46,435 nt of DNA from Deltaproteobacteria bacterium (GCA_020853705.1 JADYYK010000040.1:1-46435), one strand, 5' to 3'. Numbered from the stretch's first letter, positions 1 to 10,185 are shown. Made by a program: numbers and translations. Notes: generated from the letters alone by a model not told the origin.

Positions 1-1462
1 CGACATCTTGCTGCAGCCCTGCTGGCACCACGACGACGACGGTGGCGCTGTCGCCTGCGCGCAGCGTGGTCGGCCCAGGCAACGTCACCGCCAGCGGCGC
101 GACCTCCAGCTCGAAGCCGCCCGCGGGGGCGCCCGCCGCGGTCTCGCAGCGCAGCGCGAGGGGGCCCGGGCTGCGCAGCAGCAGCGCTGGCGCCGCGGCG
201 GCGCTGCCGTCGGCCGGCCCACAGCGGCAGCCGGCGGGCGCCAGCAGGGTGCCGCCGACCACGTGGGCCAGCGCGGCGTCAGCACCGCCAGCCAGGCCGC
301 GCGGGGGCAGGGCGCGCGCGACACCCAGGGTCAGGCGGCGCGCGGACGACGGCGCGCTCTCGAAGCGGTCGGCGTCCACGGCCGACACCCGGACCCAGTA
401 GCTGCCCTCGGGCAGGCCCTGGGCCTCGAAGCTGGTGACGTCGGCAGGCACCTCGACGCGGGACTCGATGTCGGCGCCGCCGGGATCGCGCGACAGCTCG
501 ACGCGATAGCGCGCCGCGACGGCCACCGGCTGCCAGCTCAGCGTCACCGGGGTGGCGCCCAGCAGCACCGTGGCGACGTCGGCGGCGTCGGTCCACTGTG
601 GCGCCGCCGGCAGCGCGCGCGGCGTGCCCGGCGCCTTGCCGGGCTCGACCGCGACGCCCATGCCGGGGGCGACCGCGACCGGCCTGGTCTTCTTGAGCTT
701 CGGCGGCTTCGCGGCCGCCGCACCCGCACCCGCACCCGCGCCGCCCGCCGCCGCGCCCACGCTGGCCAGGGCGCCCAGCTTGCCGGCCACCGAGACCGCG
801 TCGCCCTCCAGGTTGGAGACCCGGGTGGCGCCGGTGTCGTCGACCTCGAACACCACCGCGCCGCGCCCGACCCCGGCCGCCGCCGACGGCGTCTCCAGCT
901 GGAAGCCGCCCTCGCCGGCCAGCTCGCCGAGGCGCGTCTTCAAGGTGCCGCGCTCGAGCACCGCGTCCTGGGTGTCGCGCCGCGCCCTGGCGCCGGTGTC
1001 ACCATAGATGATGACCACGGTGTTCTCGCGCAGGTAGACCCGCGAGTCATCGCGGAAGGTGATCTCCGCCGAGGCCCGGTCCTGCGAGTTGACGCGCCAC
1101 AGCCGGAACAGCGGCAGCCCGCGCGCGGCCTCGCGCCAGGCCTCGGTCTCGGGCGGCCGCGCGCGCACCGGGCCGGCGGCGCCGGTCAGCTTGGCGTCGG
1201 GTGTCGGCAGCAGCACCGGCAGGCGCAGCGCTTGCCCCTTGACCAGCCTGTGCGGCAGCGGCCCCAGCGCGTTGTACTTGTGGATGAGGTCGTAGCGCTC
1301 GCCGTCGCCATACACGCGCTTGCCGATCTTGTTGCAGGTGTCGCCGGCGCGCACGACATAGGTGAAGGTCGGCTCGACGACTGGCTCGTCCGCGCGCGCG
1401 CGCGTGGCGCCCGCCGCCACCACCGCCGCCAGCAGCAGGCCAGCGCCCCCCGGCCGCCTCAC
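1..1462 (-). CDS. LysM and FecR domain protein, exported (3' end cut by window)
   Basis: An exported protein whose C-terminus lies beyond the left edge; about 487 codons are visible. Translation starts at a GTG overlapping the kinase stop codon (GTGA). Residues 1-26 form a signal peptide. A LysM domain, which binds peptidoglycan, begins near residue 36 (YVVRAGDTCNKIGKRVYGDG). A FecR-type region follows (roughly residues 100-200, with DDSRVYLRENT and FQLETPSAAAGVGRGA), then an Ala/Gly linker and a fibronectin-III-like stretch (PVTLSWQPVAVAARYRVEL). This LysM plus FecR layout is known from envelope proteins of delta-group bacteria; FecR domains otherwise act as anti-sigma or scaffold domains. 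It is the last visible gene of an operon with an adenylate cyclase and a kinase, so a periplasmic role linked to that signalling pair is likely, but its partner is unknown. Confidence 0.8.
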   Translation of the reverse strand, partial: MRRPGGAGLLLAAVVAAGATRARADEPVVEPTFTYVVRAGDTCNKIGKRVYGDGERYDLIHKYNALGPLPHRLVKGQALRLPVLLPTPDAKLTGAAGPVRARPPETEAWREAARGLPLFRLWRVNSQDRASAEITFRDDSRVYLRENTVVIIYGDTGARARRDTQDAVLERGTLKTRLGELAGEGGFQLETPSAAAGVGRGAVVFEVDDTGATRVSNLEGDAVSVAGKLGALASVGAAAGGAGAGAGAAAAKPPKLKKTRPVAVAPGMGVAVEPGKAPGTPRALPAAPQWTDAADVATVLLGATPVTLSWQPVAVAARYRVELSRDPGGADIESRVEVPADVTSFEAQGLPEGSYWVRVSAVDADRFESAPSSARRLTLGVARALPPRGLAGGADAALAHVVGGTLLAPAGCRCGPADGSAAAAPALLLRSPGPLALRCETAAGAPAGGFELEVAPLAVTLPGPTTLRAGDSATVVVVVPAGLQQDV

Positions 1463-2862
1463 TGGGTACCCCCCGGGCGTCGGCGTCGTCGCGCCGTCTT
1501 GACCGCGCGCACCAGCTTGGGCACCAGCGTCTCCGGCGTCACCGGGGACGGCACCACCTCGGCCGCGCCCGCGCGCAGAAGCTCCACGATGCGCTCCATG
1601 TCCCCCTTGATCCCCGCCGCCAGCACCGGCACCCCGCGTCGCGCGAGGCGGGCCACCGTCTCGGCGTCGGCGTCGGGCGCGAAGATGGCCACCACGCCGC
1701 GCGCGTCCGGCCCGTCCAGCGCGGCCTCGTCGCGCGCCAGCATGAGCTGCAGCCCGTTGGCCGCGCAGGCCACGGTCAGCCCGCGCTGCGCCTCCACGCC
1801 GAGGAGCGCCACCAGCTCGGTGACGCCGGGCGCCAGCACCTGTGGCTCCAGGATCGACGGCTGCGCGGGGCTGGCCGCGATCATGCGTGACTCGCGGGTG
1901 CGCGCCAGGTTGCTGGTGCGTACGTCCCCGGTCGCGGCCAGCGCCTGCAGCCGGCGCAGCACCTCGGCGGCGCTGGGGCGGCGCGCGGCGTCCTTGTTCA
2001 GCATCTCGGTGACCAGCGCGGCCAGCGCGTCGGGCGTGTCGGGCGCCTTGGCGCGCACCTCGGGCACCGGCATGTAGAGGTGCATCGAGAGCACCTCCGC
2101 GGGCGCGTTGGCCACGAAGGGCGGCTCGCCGGCCAGCATCTCGTACAGCACACAGCCCAGCGAGTAGATGTCGGTGGGCGGGCCGACCCGCTCGCCGCGC
2201 GCCTGCTCGGGCGACAGATAGTTGGGCGTACCCGCCACCAGCCCGGTGCGCGTCAGCCGGCCCATGCCGGGCCCCTCGGCGCCGGCGATGAAGGCCAGCC
2301 CGAAGTCGACCACCACCACGCGCTCGGGCGCACCCGGGCCGGTCGCCGGCTCGAGCATGATGTTCTCGGGCTTCAGATCGCGGTGCACCAGCTGGATCTC
2401 GTGCGCCACCGTGAGGACGTCGGCGACCCTGGTGGCGATGGCGACCGCGCGCGCCCAGGGCAGCGGCGGCAGCCCGAAATCGCACAGCTCGCGCAGCTCG
2501 CGCCCGGTCAGCATCTCCATGACCAGGTACAGCAGGCCCTCGTGCTCGCCGAAGTCGTGCACCTGCACGGCATTCTCGTGCGACAGCCGCGAGCTGACCC
2601 GGGCCTCGCGCTCGAAGCGCGCGCGATAGGCTGCGTTCAGCGACAGATCGCCGCGCAGCACCTTGATGGCGACCGGTCGCCCCAGGGTGGCGTGGGTGGC
2701 CTCGTAGACCCGCCCCATGCCGCCCTGTCCGAGCAGACGCACGATCTGGTAGCGCCCGCCGATCAGCTCGCCGGGGGCCAGCTCGTTGCCGAGATCGCTC
2801 TCCTCGTCAGGCCCGTCAGGCCCGTCAGGCCCCTGAGCGTCGTCGGGCTGGTCGGCGCTCAC
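1459..2862 (-). CDS. Ser/Thr protein kinase with receiver-like C-terminal domain
   Basis: A cytosolic Hanks-type kinase of 467 residues starting at a GTG that overlaps the cyclase stop. The first 33 residues are Asp/Pro-rich, with a GPD tripeptide repeated three times. The kinase domain (about 38-330) has the Gly loop GQGGMG (45-50), the VAIK lysine (67), HRDLKPEN with catalytic Asp 162, DFG (186-188) and the activation-segment end GTPNYLSPEQ (211-220), so it should be active. After a linker, residues about 345-455 have the alternating beta/alpha pattern of a response-regulator receiver domain (VAIFAPDADAETVARL, then VPVLAAGIKGDMERIVELL), but no clear phospho-acceptor Asp/Lys set. The end is Arg-rich. 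No transmembrane helix is visible, unlike many PknB-type kinases. It probably integrates cyclic-AMP-linked or stress input with its operon partners; its substrates are unknown. Confidence 0.93.
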   Translation of the reverse strand: MSADQPDDAQGPDGPDGPDEESDLGNELAPGELIGGRYQIVRLLGQGGMGRVYEATHATLGRPVAIKVLRGDLSLNAAYRARFEREARVSSRLSHENAVQVHDFGEHEGLLYLVMEMLTGRELRELCDFGLPPLPWARAVAIATRVADVLTVAHEIQLVHRDLKPENIMLEPATGPGAPERVVVVDFGLAFIAGAEGPGMGRLTRTGLVAGTPNYLSPEQARGERVGPPTDIYSLGCVLYEMLAGEPPFVANAPAEVLSMHLYMPVPEVRAKAPDTPDALAALVTEMLNKDAARRPSAAEVLRRLQALAATGDVRTSNLARTRESRMIAASPAQPSILEPQVLAPGVTELVALLGVEAQRGLTVACAANGLQLMLARDEAALDGPDARGVVAIFAPDADAETVARLARRGVPVLAAGIKGDMERIVELLRAGAAEVVPSPVTPETLVPKLVRAVKTARRRRRPGGTQ

Positions 2863-4613
2863 GGCGTGACCTCGAACAGCGCCACCGCGCCCGAGCGTCC
2901 GGTCAGCTCGCGGGTGCCGGCGTCGGCATACTCGAAGTCGTCGCCCGCGGCGCTGCGCGTCGCCAGCGTGCACAGGATCTGGTTGGGACGCGCGATGGCC
3001 TCGACGCGCGCGGCCACGTTCACGGTGTCGCCGATGGCGGTGTACTCCATGCGGGTCTCCGACCCGATGTTACCGACGATGGCCTCGCCGGTGTTGATCC
3101 CGATGGCCAGGCGGACATCGACCTTGTACTTGTCGGCCCACTCGGCCTGCCCGGCCTCCAGCCAGCGCAGCATGTCCTGCGCCGCCGCCAGCGCGCGCGC
3201 GGCGTGGTCGGGCTGCTCGCGCGGGGCGCCCCACATGGCCATCAGGCAGTCGCCGATGAACTTGTCGACGGTGCCGCCGTGGCGAAAGGTGATCTCGGTC
3301 AGGATGGTGAACAGCTGGTTCAGCATCGCGACCACGTCCTCGGCCGGCAGCTTCTCGGCCATCGGCGTGAAGGCCACCACGTCGGCGAACAGGATGGTCA
3401 CCGGGGTGCGCACGCCGCCCAGCTTCATGACCGCCTCGCGACGCACAATCTGATCGACCAGCTCGCGGTCGAGGTAGCGGCCCAGATCGGCGCGGATGGC
3501 GGCGTCCTTCAGCGCCTGGGCCTCGCTGGCCTCGAGGTCGACCGAGGCGTTCGACAGCGCCACCGCCAGCTGCCCCAGCTCGTCTTGACGGCGGAGGTCC
3601 AGGCGCTTGCCGAACTTGCGCGCCGCCAGCTCGCCCGCGAAGGCCACCAGCGGGCGCACCGGCGCGGTGACCCGGCGCGCGAACAGCAGCGCCGCCAGCA
3701 CCGCCAGCAGGGCCGCCGCTGCCACCGCCAGGATGACCACGCGGCGCATCTCGCTGAGCGGCGCATAGACCCGCGTGCGCGGCACCTGCGCCACCACCGC
3801 CAGCGGACGCCCGGTCAGGGGCCGCAGGGACCCGAACATGGCGCGCCCATCGGCACCGCGATACTCGCCGGTCTTGCCGACGCGGTTCCTGGCCGCGCCG
3901 CCCGCCAGCCCCGACAAGATCCCCTCGCCGGCGGCCGGTGTCAGCGCCAGGGCGCGCTCGCGATCCGGGTGCGCGATGACGCGCAGCTGATCGTCCACGA
4001 CATACACCGCGTCGGTCTCGCCGGCGAAGCGCGCCGCCGCGATGGCCTCGACGCGCGCCTGCACGTCGTCCAGCGCGACCCGGCTGGCGACATAGCCGGT
4101 GACCCGCCCGGCGGCGCGGATGGGCACCACCACCAGCAGGCGCACGGCGCGGTCCGCGCTGGTCTCGCCGATGGCCAGGCCGCGCTCGCTGGCGCTGGCC
4201 AGCAGCGCCGCCGGCAGCGTGGCCGGCAGGGCAGGGGCGCCCGCCTCGGCCAGGGTGTCGATGCTGGCGCCGTCCACCGCGTAGACCCCGGCGTGGTCCA
4301 GCGCCGCGCTGGCGGCGACCAGGTGGCGCGCCAGCGCGATCCGCGCGTCCGGCGTCAGCGCAGCGTCGGTCAGCGTGCGCCCGACCGCGTCGAGGCCGTT
4401 CTGCGCCTCCGCGAAGCCGGCCTCCAGCACGCCGGCGACCTCGTCGGTGCTGGCGCGCTGCAGATCACGCAGCGACTCGACCAGCGCCTCGCTCTTGACG
4501 TCGAGCGCGAACCAGCCGATGGCCACCGCGGGCGCCGCCGCCAGCGGCGCCGCCAGCAGCGCGAGCTGGATCCAGATCGGGATGCGCACCCGCGGCAGCG
4601 TCGCCCCCGACAT
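2859..4613 (-). CDS. adenylate/guanylate cyclase, CACHE-HAMP sensor type
   Basis: A membrane-bound class III nucleotide cyclase of 584 residues that makes cAMP (or cGMP) from the triphosphate. A first transmembrane helix (about 12-36) and a second (about 292-312) flank a periplasmic CACHE-like sensor region of about 250 residues. A HAMP segment follows (about 313-365), then the cyclase domain (about 403-584). Both metal-binding aspartates are present (FADVVAFT, Asp 411; FIGDCLMAMWG, Asp 455), as are Lys 451 and the transition-state pair in GDTVNVAAR (Asn 532, Arg 536). Asp 529 at the purine-selecting site favours ATP. The start lies 6 bases after the upstream lipoprotein stop, and the stop overlaps the kinase start, so the genes are translated together. 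The sensed ligand is not known. Confidence 0.94.
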   Translation of the reverse strand: MSGATLPRVRIPIWIQLALLAAPLAAAPAVAIGWFALDVKSEALVESLRDLQRASTDEVAGVLEAGFAEAQNGLDAVGRTLTDAALTPDARIALARHLVAASAALDHAGVYAVDGASIDTLAEAGAPALPATLPAALLASASERGLAIGETSADRAVRLLVVVPIRAAGRVTGYVASRVALDDVQARVEAIAAARFAGETDAVYVVDDQLRVIAHPDRERALALTPAAGEGILSGLAGGAARNRVGKTGEYRGADGRAMFGSLRPLTGRPLAVVAQVPRTRVYAPLSEMRRVVILAVAAAALLAVLAALLFARRVTAPVRPLVAFAGELAARKFGKRLDLRRQDELGQLAVALSNASVDLEASEAQALKDAAIRADLGRYLDRELVDQIVRREAVMKLGGVRTPVTILFADVVAFTPMAEKLPAEDVVAMLNQLFTILTEITFRHGGTVDKFIGDCLMAMWGAPREQPDHAARALAAAQDMLRWLEAGQAEWADKYKVDVRLAIGINTGEAIVGNIGSETRMEYTAIGDTVNVAARVEAIARPNQILCTLATRSAAGDDFEYADAGTRELTGRSGAVALFEVTP

Positions 4614-4619
4614 GTTGAC

Positions 4620-5735
4620 TCAGAAGGAGAAGGAGCCCGAGACCGGCAGCCCGTTGACGCCCGCGGTCGGGGTCACCGCGGTGACGTCCACCGGGATGGC
4701 GGCGGCGGTGTTGTCGAGCGGCACCAGGCCGTTGCCGACCCCGGCCGACGAGAACCACAGGCTGACCACCGACTGGCTCCAGCCGCTGGGCAGGAAGCGC
4801 AGGCGCGACAGGCGCAGCTCGGGGTCGTCGAGCAGGCGATAGGTCAGGAGGACCTGCGAACTGCCGCGGATCTCGTCGGCGCCGGCGACCGCGAAGTTGT
4901 CGAGCTTGTTGTTCCCGTTCTTGTCGTCATAGAGGACGATGACGCCGACCGAGGTCGCGGCGTTGCCATAGTCGATGCGCTCGACACCCAGCGGCGGCGC
5001 GCTGCGCGACAGGTCGAAGCTGCGGTTGGCATCGCCCGGGTTCCAGGCCGTGGTGCCCAGGGCGACATCGTTGGTGTCGCCCGCGGTGTTGGGCGGCACG
5101 ATGAAGTCGTCGGCGCGGCCCTCGAGGTGGCGCAGCAGGAAGGCCAGCGCGACGCGCGGCTTGCTGATCGGGGTCAGCGCGGTGGTGCCGAACATGAGGG
5201 GCAGCTCGGCGGTGCCGGCCAGCGTCATGGTGCTGACGTTGGCGGGGGTGTAGCGCTCGAAGCGGATGGTGACCCCGCCGGTGTTCATGATCAGGCGGAT
5301 GCCCTGCAGCATGTAGTCGACCACGTTGTTGAGCGGCAACATGAACTGGGTGTCGCTGGCGGTCCAGGTCACCTGCACGTTGGTCATGCCGCCGGGCACG
5401 ATGGTGCGCCCGTTGAGCACGATGGCCTGACCGAGCGACCAGACCTCGGGATCGAGCGAGAAGGTGCCGCTGATGCGCCCGCGATTGATGACCACGCCGG
5501 CGTCGTTGGTCTGCACCGTCTCGGTGGGGCGCACGGTCTGGCGGGTGCCGCCGTCGTCGCGGAAGTCGAGCTCGACCACGTGCCAGTTGCCGAGCAGCGC
5601 CGCCGAGGCGTCGGGCTCGGTGGAAGCGTCGGGCAGGGCCGCGTCGACGTCGGGCTTGACGTCGTCGTCGTCACCACAGCCGGCCAGGTGGGCGGTCAGG
5701 GCGAGCCAGGCGCAGCCCAAGGCAAGTCTTCTCAT
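4620..5735 (-). CDS. lipoprotein with Asp-rich linker, function unknown
   Basis: A 371-residue protein with a lipoprotein signal peptide (lipobox LAGC at about 17-20) followed by an Asp-rich stretch (GDDDDVKPDVDAALPDAS) typical of surface lipoproteins in this group. The body starts with LLGNWHVVELDFRDDGG, which resembles the opening of lipocalin-like or META-type beta-barrel domains, but no family is certain. It is rich in beta-strand-forming segments, has no catalytic motif and ends in SGSFSF. It is the first gene of the operon that continues with the cyclase and the kinase (6-base gap), so it may be an envelope ligand-binding or sensor accessory of the cyclase. That link rests on position only. 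Confidence 0.75.
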   Translation of the reverse strand: MRRLALGCAWLALTAHLAGCGDDDDVKPDVDAALPDASTEPDASAALLGNWHVVELDFRDDGGTRQTVRPTETVQTNDAGVVINRGRISGTFSLDPEVWSLGQAIVLNGRTIVPGGMTNVQVTWTASDTQFMLPLNNVVDYMLQGIRLIMNTGGVTIRFERYTPANVSTMTLAGTAELPLMFGTTALTPISKPRVALAFLLRHLEGRADDFIVPPNTAGDTNDVALGTTAWNPGDANRSFDLSRSAPPLGVERIDYGNAATSVGVIVLYDDKNGNNKLDNFAVAGADEIRGSSQVLLTYRLLDDPELRLSRLRFLPSGWSQSVVSLWFSSAGVGNGLVPLDNTAAAIPVDVTAVTPTAGVNGLPVSGSFSF

Positions 5736-5776
5736 GCCGCCAAGGTAGCACGCGATGGCGTGTTATCGTGGCGGCG

Positions 5777-6814
5777 ATGTCAGAGCCGACCGAGCTGTTT
5801 TTGCGCGCCTGCATGGGCCTTCCTGTGACCCGTACCCCAGTCTGGATGATGCGCCAGGCCGGGCGCTACTTGCCGCAGTACCGCGCCGTGCGCGGCAAGG
5901 TCAGCTTCCTCGAGCTGTGCAAGACGCCCGACCTGGCCTGCGAGGTCACCCTGCAGCCCATCCGCGAGCTGGGCGTCGACGCCGCCATCCTGTTCAGCGA
6001 CATCCTGGTCCCGGTCGAGGCCATGGGCATGGCGCTGCGCTTCACCGAGGAGCACGGCCCCGAGCTGCCCGCGCCGCTGCGCACGGCGGCCGACGTGGAC
6101 AAGCTGCGCGTGGTCGACGCTGACGACGAGCTCGGCTTCGTGATGGCGGCGGTGCGCAAGATCAGCGCGGCGCTGCCGGCCGGGGTGCCGCTGATCGGCT
6201 TCTCGGGCGCGCCGTTCACGCTGGCGACCTACATGGTCGAGGGCGGCACCTCGAAGAACTTCATCGAGACCAAGAAGATGATGTGGGGCGATCCGGCCAC
6301 GGCGCGGCGGCTGATGGACCGCATCGCGGACCAGGTCATCGGCTACATGGTGGCGCAGGCGCGCGCCGGCTGCCGGGCCCTGCAGCTGTTCGATACCTGG
6401 GCCGGCATCCTGGCGCCCAGCGACTTCGACCTGTGGGCGCGGCCGTTCGCGATGCGCGTGCTGGCCGAGGTGCGCGCGGCGGCGCCGGGTGTGCCGCTGG
6501 TGTACTTCGTCAATGGCTCGGGCGCCATCCTGGAGCGGCTGCGCGGCATGGGCGCCGACATGATCGGCATCGACTGGAAGCAGGATCTGGCCGAGGCGCG
6601 CGCCCGGCTGGGCCCGGCGCTGGCGGTGCAGGGCAACCTGGATCCGGTGGCGCTGTTCGCGCCAGTGGCGGAGGTCGAGGCGCGCGTGAAGGCGATCCTG
6701 GAGGCCAACCGCAAGCAACCCGGCCATGTCTTCAACCTGGGCCACGGCGTGCTGCCGGGGACGCCGGTGGAGTCGGTCAAGGCGATGGTGGCCGCGGTGA
6801 AGCAGTACGGGTGA
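5777..6814 (+). CDS. hemE: uroporphyrinogen decarboxylase
   Basis: Cytosolic enzyme of tetrapyrrole synthesis that removes four carboxyl groups from uroporphyrinogen III to give coproporphyrinogen III. It has 345 residues, the usual length. The family signature PVWMMRQAGRYLPQYR is at about 21-36, with the conserved substrate-site Arg residues; Asp residues in LFSDILVP and the GFSGAPFTLATYMVEGG segment are also present. An alternative GTG start lies three codons upstream (5768); the ATG was preferred because it gives the normal N-terminus. A TATCGT hexamer at 5764-5769 puts a possible transcription start almost at this ATG. The stop overlaps the next start (TGATG). No other heme genes are nearby. 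Confidence 0.96.
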   Translation: MSEPTELFLRACMGLPVTRTPVWMMRQAGRYLPQYRAVRGKVSFLELCKTPDLACEVTLQPIRELGVDAAILFSDILVPVEAMGMALRFTEEHGPELPAPLRTAADVDKLRVVDADDELGFVMAAVRKISAALPAGVPLIGFSGAPFTLATYMVEGGTSKNFIETKKMMWGDPATARRLMDRIADQVIGYMVAQARAGCRALQLFDTWAGILAPSDFDLWARPFAMRVLAEVRAAAPGVPLVYFVNGSGAILERLRGMGADMIGIDWKQDLAEARARLGPALAVQGNLDPVALFAPVAEVEARVKAILEANRKQPGHVFNLGHGVLPGTPVESVKAMVAAVKQYG

Positions 6815-7599
6815 TGACGCGGAGCGCAGCTGTCCTGGTCGTGGTCGCGGCTCTGGCGCTCGGCTGTGGGCCGCGCAAGGCAGCTGGGCCGAGCGGCGAC
6901 GCCAGCACCAGGACGAGTACGAGTACGAGTCCGAGCCCGAACACGAGTCCGAGTCCTGGCACGCCGCCCATCGCGGACGGCCAGAGCGTGGTCGCGCTGG
7001 ATGTCCCCGAGGTCGCGGTGGCGGGCAGCGGCGTGGTGACCCAGAACCCGATCGAGCCAGATCCATGCACGCTCGACGCGGACGCGCGCTTCGCCGTGGT
7101 GGCGGATGCGCCGGCGCCGGCGGCAGCAGCGCCCGGGGCCGACGCCGACGTCCCCGTGCTGGCGGTGCGCTGCGGGCGCCTCATCCCCCACGCGCAGGTG
7201 GTCATCGGCAGCGGCGCCGAGGTCGAGCTCGTGCACCGCGACGGCGACGTGCGCCACGAGCTCACGGTGGAGCGGCTGGCCGACGAGTCCGGCGTCGGCG
7301 CGCGGCCCATCGCGCGGGTGCCGCTGCCGCTGCGGGGGGCCCGCGTCCTCATCAAGCTGCCGGGCGCCGGCCTGTACCGCGTGAGCGGGGCCGCCCAGGG
7401 CGAGCTGGCGCACATCCTGGTCAGCGGCCACCCCTGGGCCACCGTGATCAGCGGCGCGCGGGTGCGCTTCGCCCCGCTGCCCGGCGCGCCGCGCAGCTAT
7501 GACGTCGTGGTCATCGAGGTCGGCGCCCACCCCCCGGTGCGCCTGCACCAGGACGTCACCGCGCAGCCGCTGGCCGTCAGCGACGATCCCGGCGACTAG
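6814..7599 (+). CDS. lipoprotein with cupredoxin-like features
   Basis: A 261-residue lipoprotein (signal MTRSAAVLVVVAALALGCG) translationally coupled to hemE. A Ser/Thr/Pro linker (about 34-49) comes from a hexanucleotide repeat. The C-terminal 180 residues are beta-rich; the order RCGRLIPHAQVVI, DGDVRHELTVERL, GLYRVSGAAQGELAHILV and SGHPWATVISGARVRF resembles small cupredoxin-like proteins with a following beta-sandwich, in which HP(W/Y)xxV often follows the copper loop. The usual His-Cys-His copper ligand set is not clearly complete, so metal binding is doubtful. Function is unknown; being coupled to a heme gene does not prove a heme role. Confidence 0.7.
   Translation: MTRSAAVLVVVAALALGCGPRKAAGPSGDASTRTSTSTSPSPNTSPSPGTPPIADGQSVVALDVPEVAVAGSGVVTQNPIEPDPCTLDADARFAVVADAPAPAAAAPGADADVPVLAVRCGRLIPHAQVVIGSGAEVELVHRDGDVRHELTVERLADESGVGARPIARVPLPLRGARVLIKLPGAGLYRVSGAAQGELAHILVSGHPWATVISGARVRFAPLPGAPRSYDVVVIEVGAHPPVRLHQDVTAQPLAVSDDPGD
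6913..6960 (+). repeat. degenerate hexanucleotide repeat (ACGAGT/CCGAGY)
   Basis: About eight 6-base units inside the lipoprotein gene, three of them identical ACGAGT, encoding a Ser-Thr/Ser-Pro linker just after the lipidated cysteine. Because the unit is two codons, gain or loss of copies changes linker length without changing frame. Confidence 0.75.
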
Positions 7600-7649
7600 T
7601 GCCTGCCGTCAACGATTCCGCCCGCGAACTTTCCGAAGGGGAGCACTAG
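7600..7649 (+). promoter_or_regulatory. short leader with ribosome binding site
   Basis: Fifty bases between the lipoprotein stop and the methyltransferase ATG. It holds a purine-rich Shine-Dalgarno-like GAAGGGGAG about 6 bases before the start and little else. No clear promoter was seen, so the gene may be co-transcribed with hemE. Confidence 0.5.
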
Positions 7650-8873
<1,224 letters not shown>

Positions 8874-9008
8874 TCCTGAATACTCTCCGCCAGCTCGGCG
8901 GTGGAGCAGTAGTGGACACCACGCGATATACATGGGAAAGTAGTTCGATTTCTTCGTGCCCAGCAGGTGAGGGATGGGGGCGAAGCCGAACCCGAGGCCA
9001 GGAGCCGC
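8874..9008. other. intergenic region before PP2C gene
   Basis: A 135-base gap with lower GC than its surroundings. It has an imperfect inverted repeat (CTCCGCC and GGCGGTGGAG, 8885-8905) that could end upstream transcription, and a -10-like TATACA at 8927-8932 without a good -35 partner. A GTG at 8967 is open into the phosphatase frame; AGGAG at 9000-9004 points to the GTG at 9009 instead. Confidence 0.45.
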
Positions 9009-10106
9009 GTGCCGTCTCTAGCGAAGGTCCGATCCTTCGGTGCCACTGATGTGGGGGTTGTGCGCGAGCACAACGAGGACTCCCACTACGTCGACCCCGA
9101 CGGCGGCTTTTTCGTCCTGGCCGACGGCATGGGCGGCCACGCCGCCGGCGAGGTCGCCAGCTCGATGGCCGTCAACGAGGTCCGCCTGGCCCTCGACGCC
9201 GCCCGCGAGAAGGTCGCCGGCTTCGCCGAGCATGCCGACGACGACGGCCGCAAGCAGCTGGTCGAGCTGCTCGAGGAGGCCGTGCGACGGGCTCACTCCG
9301 CGGTCTACGAGCGCGGCCTGCGCGAGACCGACAAGAAGGGCATGGGCACCACCCTCGACGTGGTCCTGGTCGCCGGCGCCGAGGCCTTCGTCGCCCACGT
9401 CGGCGACAGCCGCACCTACCTGTTCCGCCGCGGCCGCGTGGCCCGGCTGACCACCGACCACACCGTGGCCGAGGTCCTGGTCCTCGAGGGCAAGCTGTCC
9501 GCCGAGGAGGCCCGGGTCTCGCCGCTGCGCACCGTGCTGGTCAACGCCCTCGGCGTCTCGGCCGATGTCGGCGTCGAGCTGGCCCACCTGCGCCTGCGCG
9601 CGGGCGATCGGCTGCTGCTGTGCAGCGACGGCCTGCACGACTACTTCCCGGTCGATGGCGAGCTCGGCCGCATCGTCGACAAGATGGGCGAGCCCACCCA
9701 GCTGGTGCAGCTGGTCGAGATCGCCAAGGATCGCGGCGGCCACGACAACATCACCGGCGTCGTGGTCGAGGTCCAGGAGATCATCGGCGACGCCCCCGAG
9801 GCCCCGATCCCGGCCAACGACGCCGAGAGCGGCCCCACCGAGCTGTTCGGTGAGTCGGAGTCGACGCAGCCCATCTCCATCGAAGGCGTCGCCAACCTGC
9901 CGCCCATCGCTCCCGCCGACGAGACCCTGGCGCCCAACATCCGCGCCCCCGCCACCGTCGGGCAGCTGGTCAACATCGACCCCGACGCCATGGCGGACGG
10001 CCCGACCCAGCCCGGCGAACTGCCCAAGGAGACGCCGGCCAAGACCGACGCCGACGCCGGGGCGGACGCAGCCAAGGCCGACCCGCCCAAGGCGTCCAAC
10101 TCCTGA
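9009..10106 (+). CDS. PP2C-family Ser/Thr protein phosphatase
   Basis: A cytosolic metal-dependent phosphatase (365 residues from GTG 9009) that would reverse Hanks-type kinase phosphorylation. All PP2C motifs are present: [32 protein letters not shown] with the metal-binding Asp/Gly pair, [44 protein letters not shown] and [13 protein letters not shown] with the late metal Asp. The catalytic domain covers about residues 10-255. The last about 110 residues are a disordered Pro/Ala/Asp/Glu tail with no membrane helix. The start at 9009 was chosen for its AGGAG site and because family members start just before this first strand; GTG 8967 would add 14 residues. The kinase at 1459-2862 is a plausible but unproven partner. 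Confidence 0.92.
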   Translation: MPSLAKVRSFGATDVGVVREHNEDSHYVDPDGGFFVLADGMGGHAAGEVASSMAVNEVRLALDAAREKVAGFAEHADDDGRKQLVELLEEAVRRAHSAVYERGLRETDKKGMGTTLDVVLVAGAEAFVAHVGDSRTYLFRRGRVARLTTDHTVAEVLVLEGKLSAEEARVSPLRTVLVNALGVSADVGVELAHLRLRAGDRLLLCSDGLHDYFPVDGELGRIVDKMGEPTQLVQLVEIAKDRGGHDNITGVVVEVQEIIGDAPEAPIPANDAESGPTELFGESESTQPISIEGVANLPPIAPADETLAPNIRAPATVGQLVNIDPDAMADGPTQPGELPKETPAKTDADAGADAAKADPPKASNS

Positions 10107-10137
10107 CGCGGTCCCGGCGCCGAGGGCCTGAATGCCC

Positions 10138-10166
10138 TTGCGTCGCCCCCGTCACAGTCTTGTAAT
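10138..10166 (+). promoter_or_regulatory. predicted sigma-70 promoter of the TRAP operon
   Basis: TTGCGT and TGTAAT hexamers are separated by exactly 17 bases, giving a start near 10173. The strong Shine-Dalgarno AGGAGG at 10176-10181 sits 4 bases before the dctP ATG. The -10 box is a good match; the -35 box is weak. Confidence 0.55.
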
Positions 10167-10185
10167 CTTCCCCGCAGGAGGAATC

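Noticed and set aside
8..2077. A 689-codon open frame on the plus strand
   Set aside because: It is antisense to the LysM/FecR and kinase genes, which have clear domains; its product is Arg/Ala-rich low complexity, as expected of GC-rich mirror frames.
3204..5828. An 874-codon open frame on the plus strand
   Set aside because: It runs opposite the cyclase and lipoprotein genes and has no domain; GC skew leaves such frames open.
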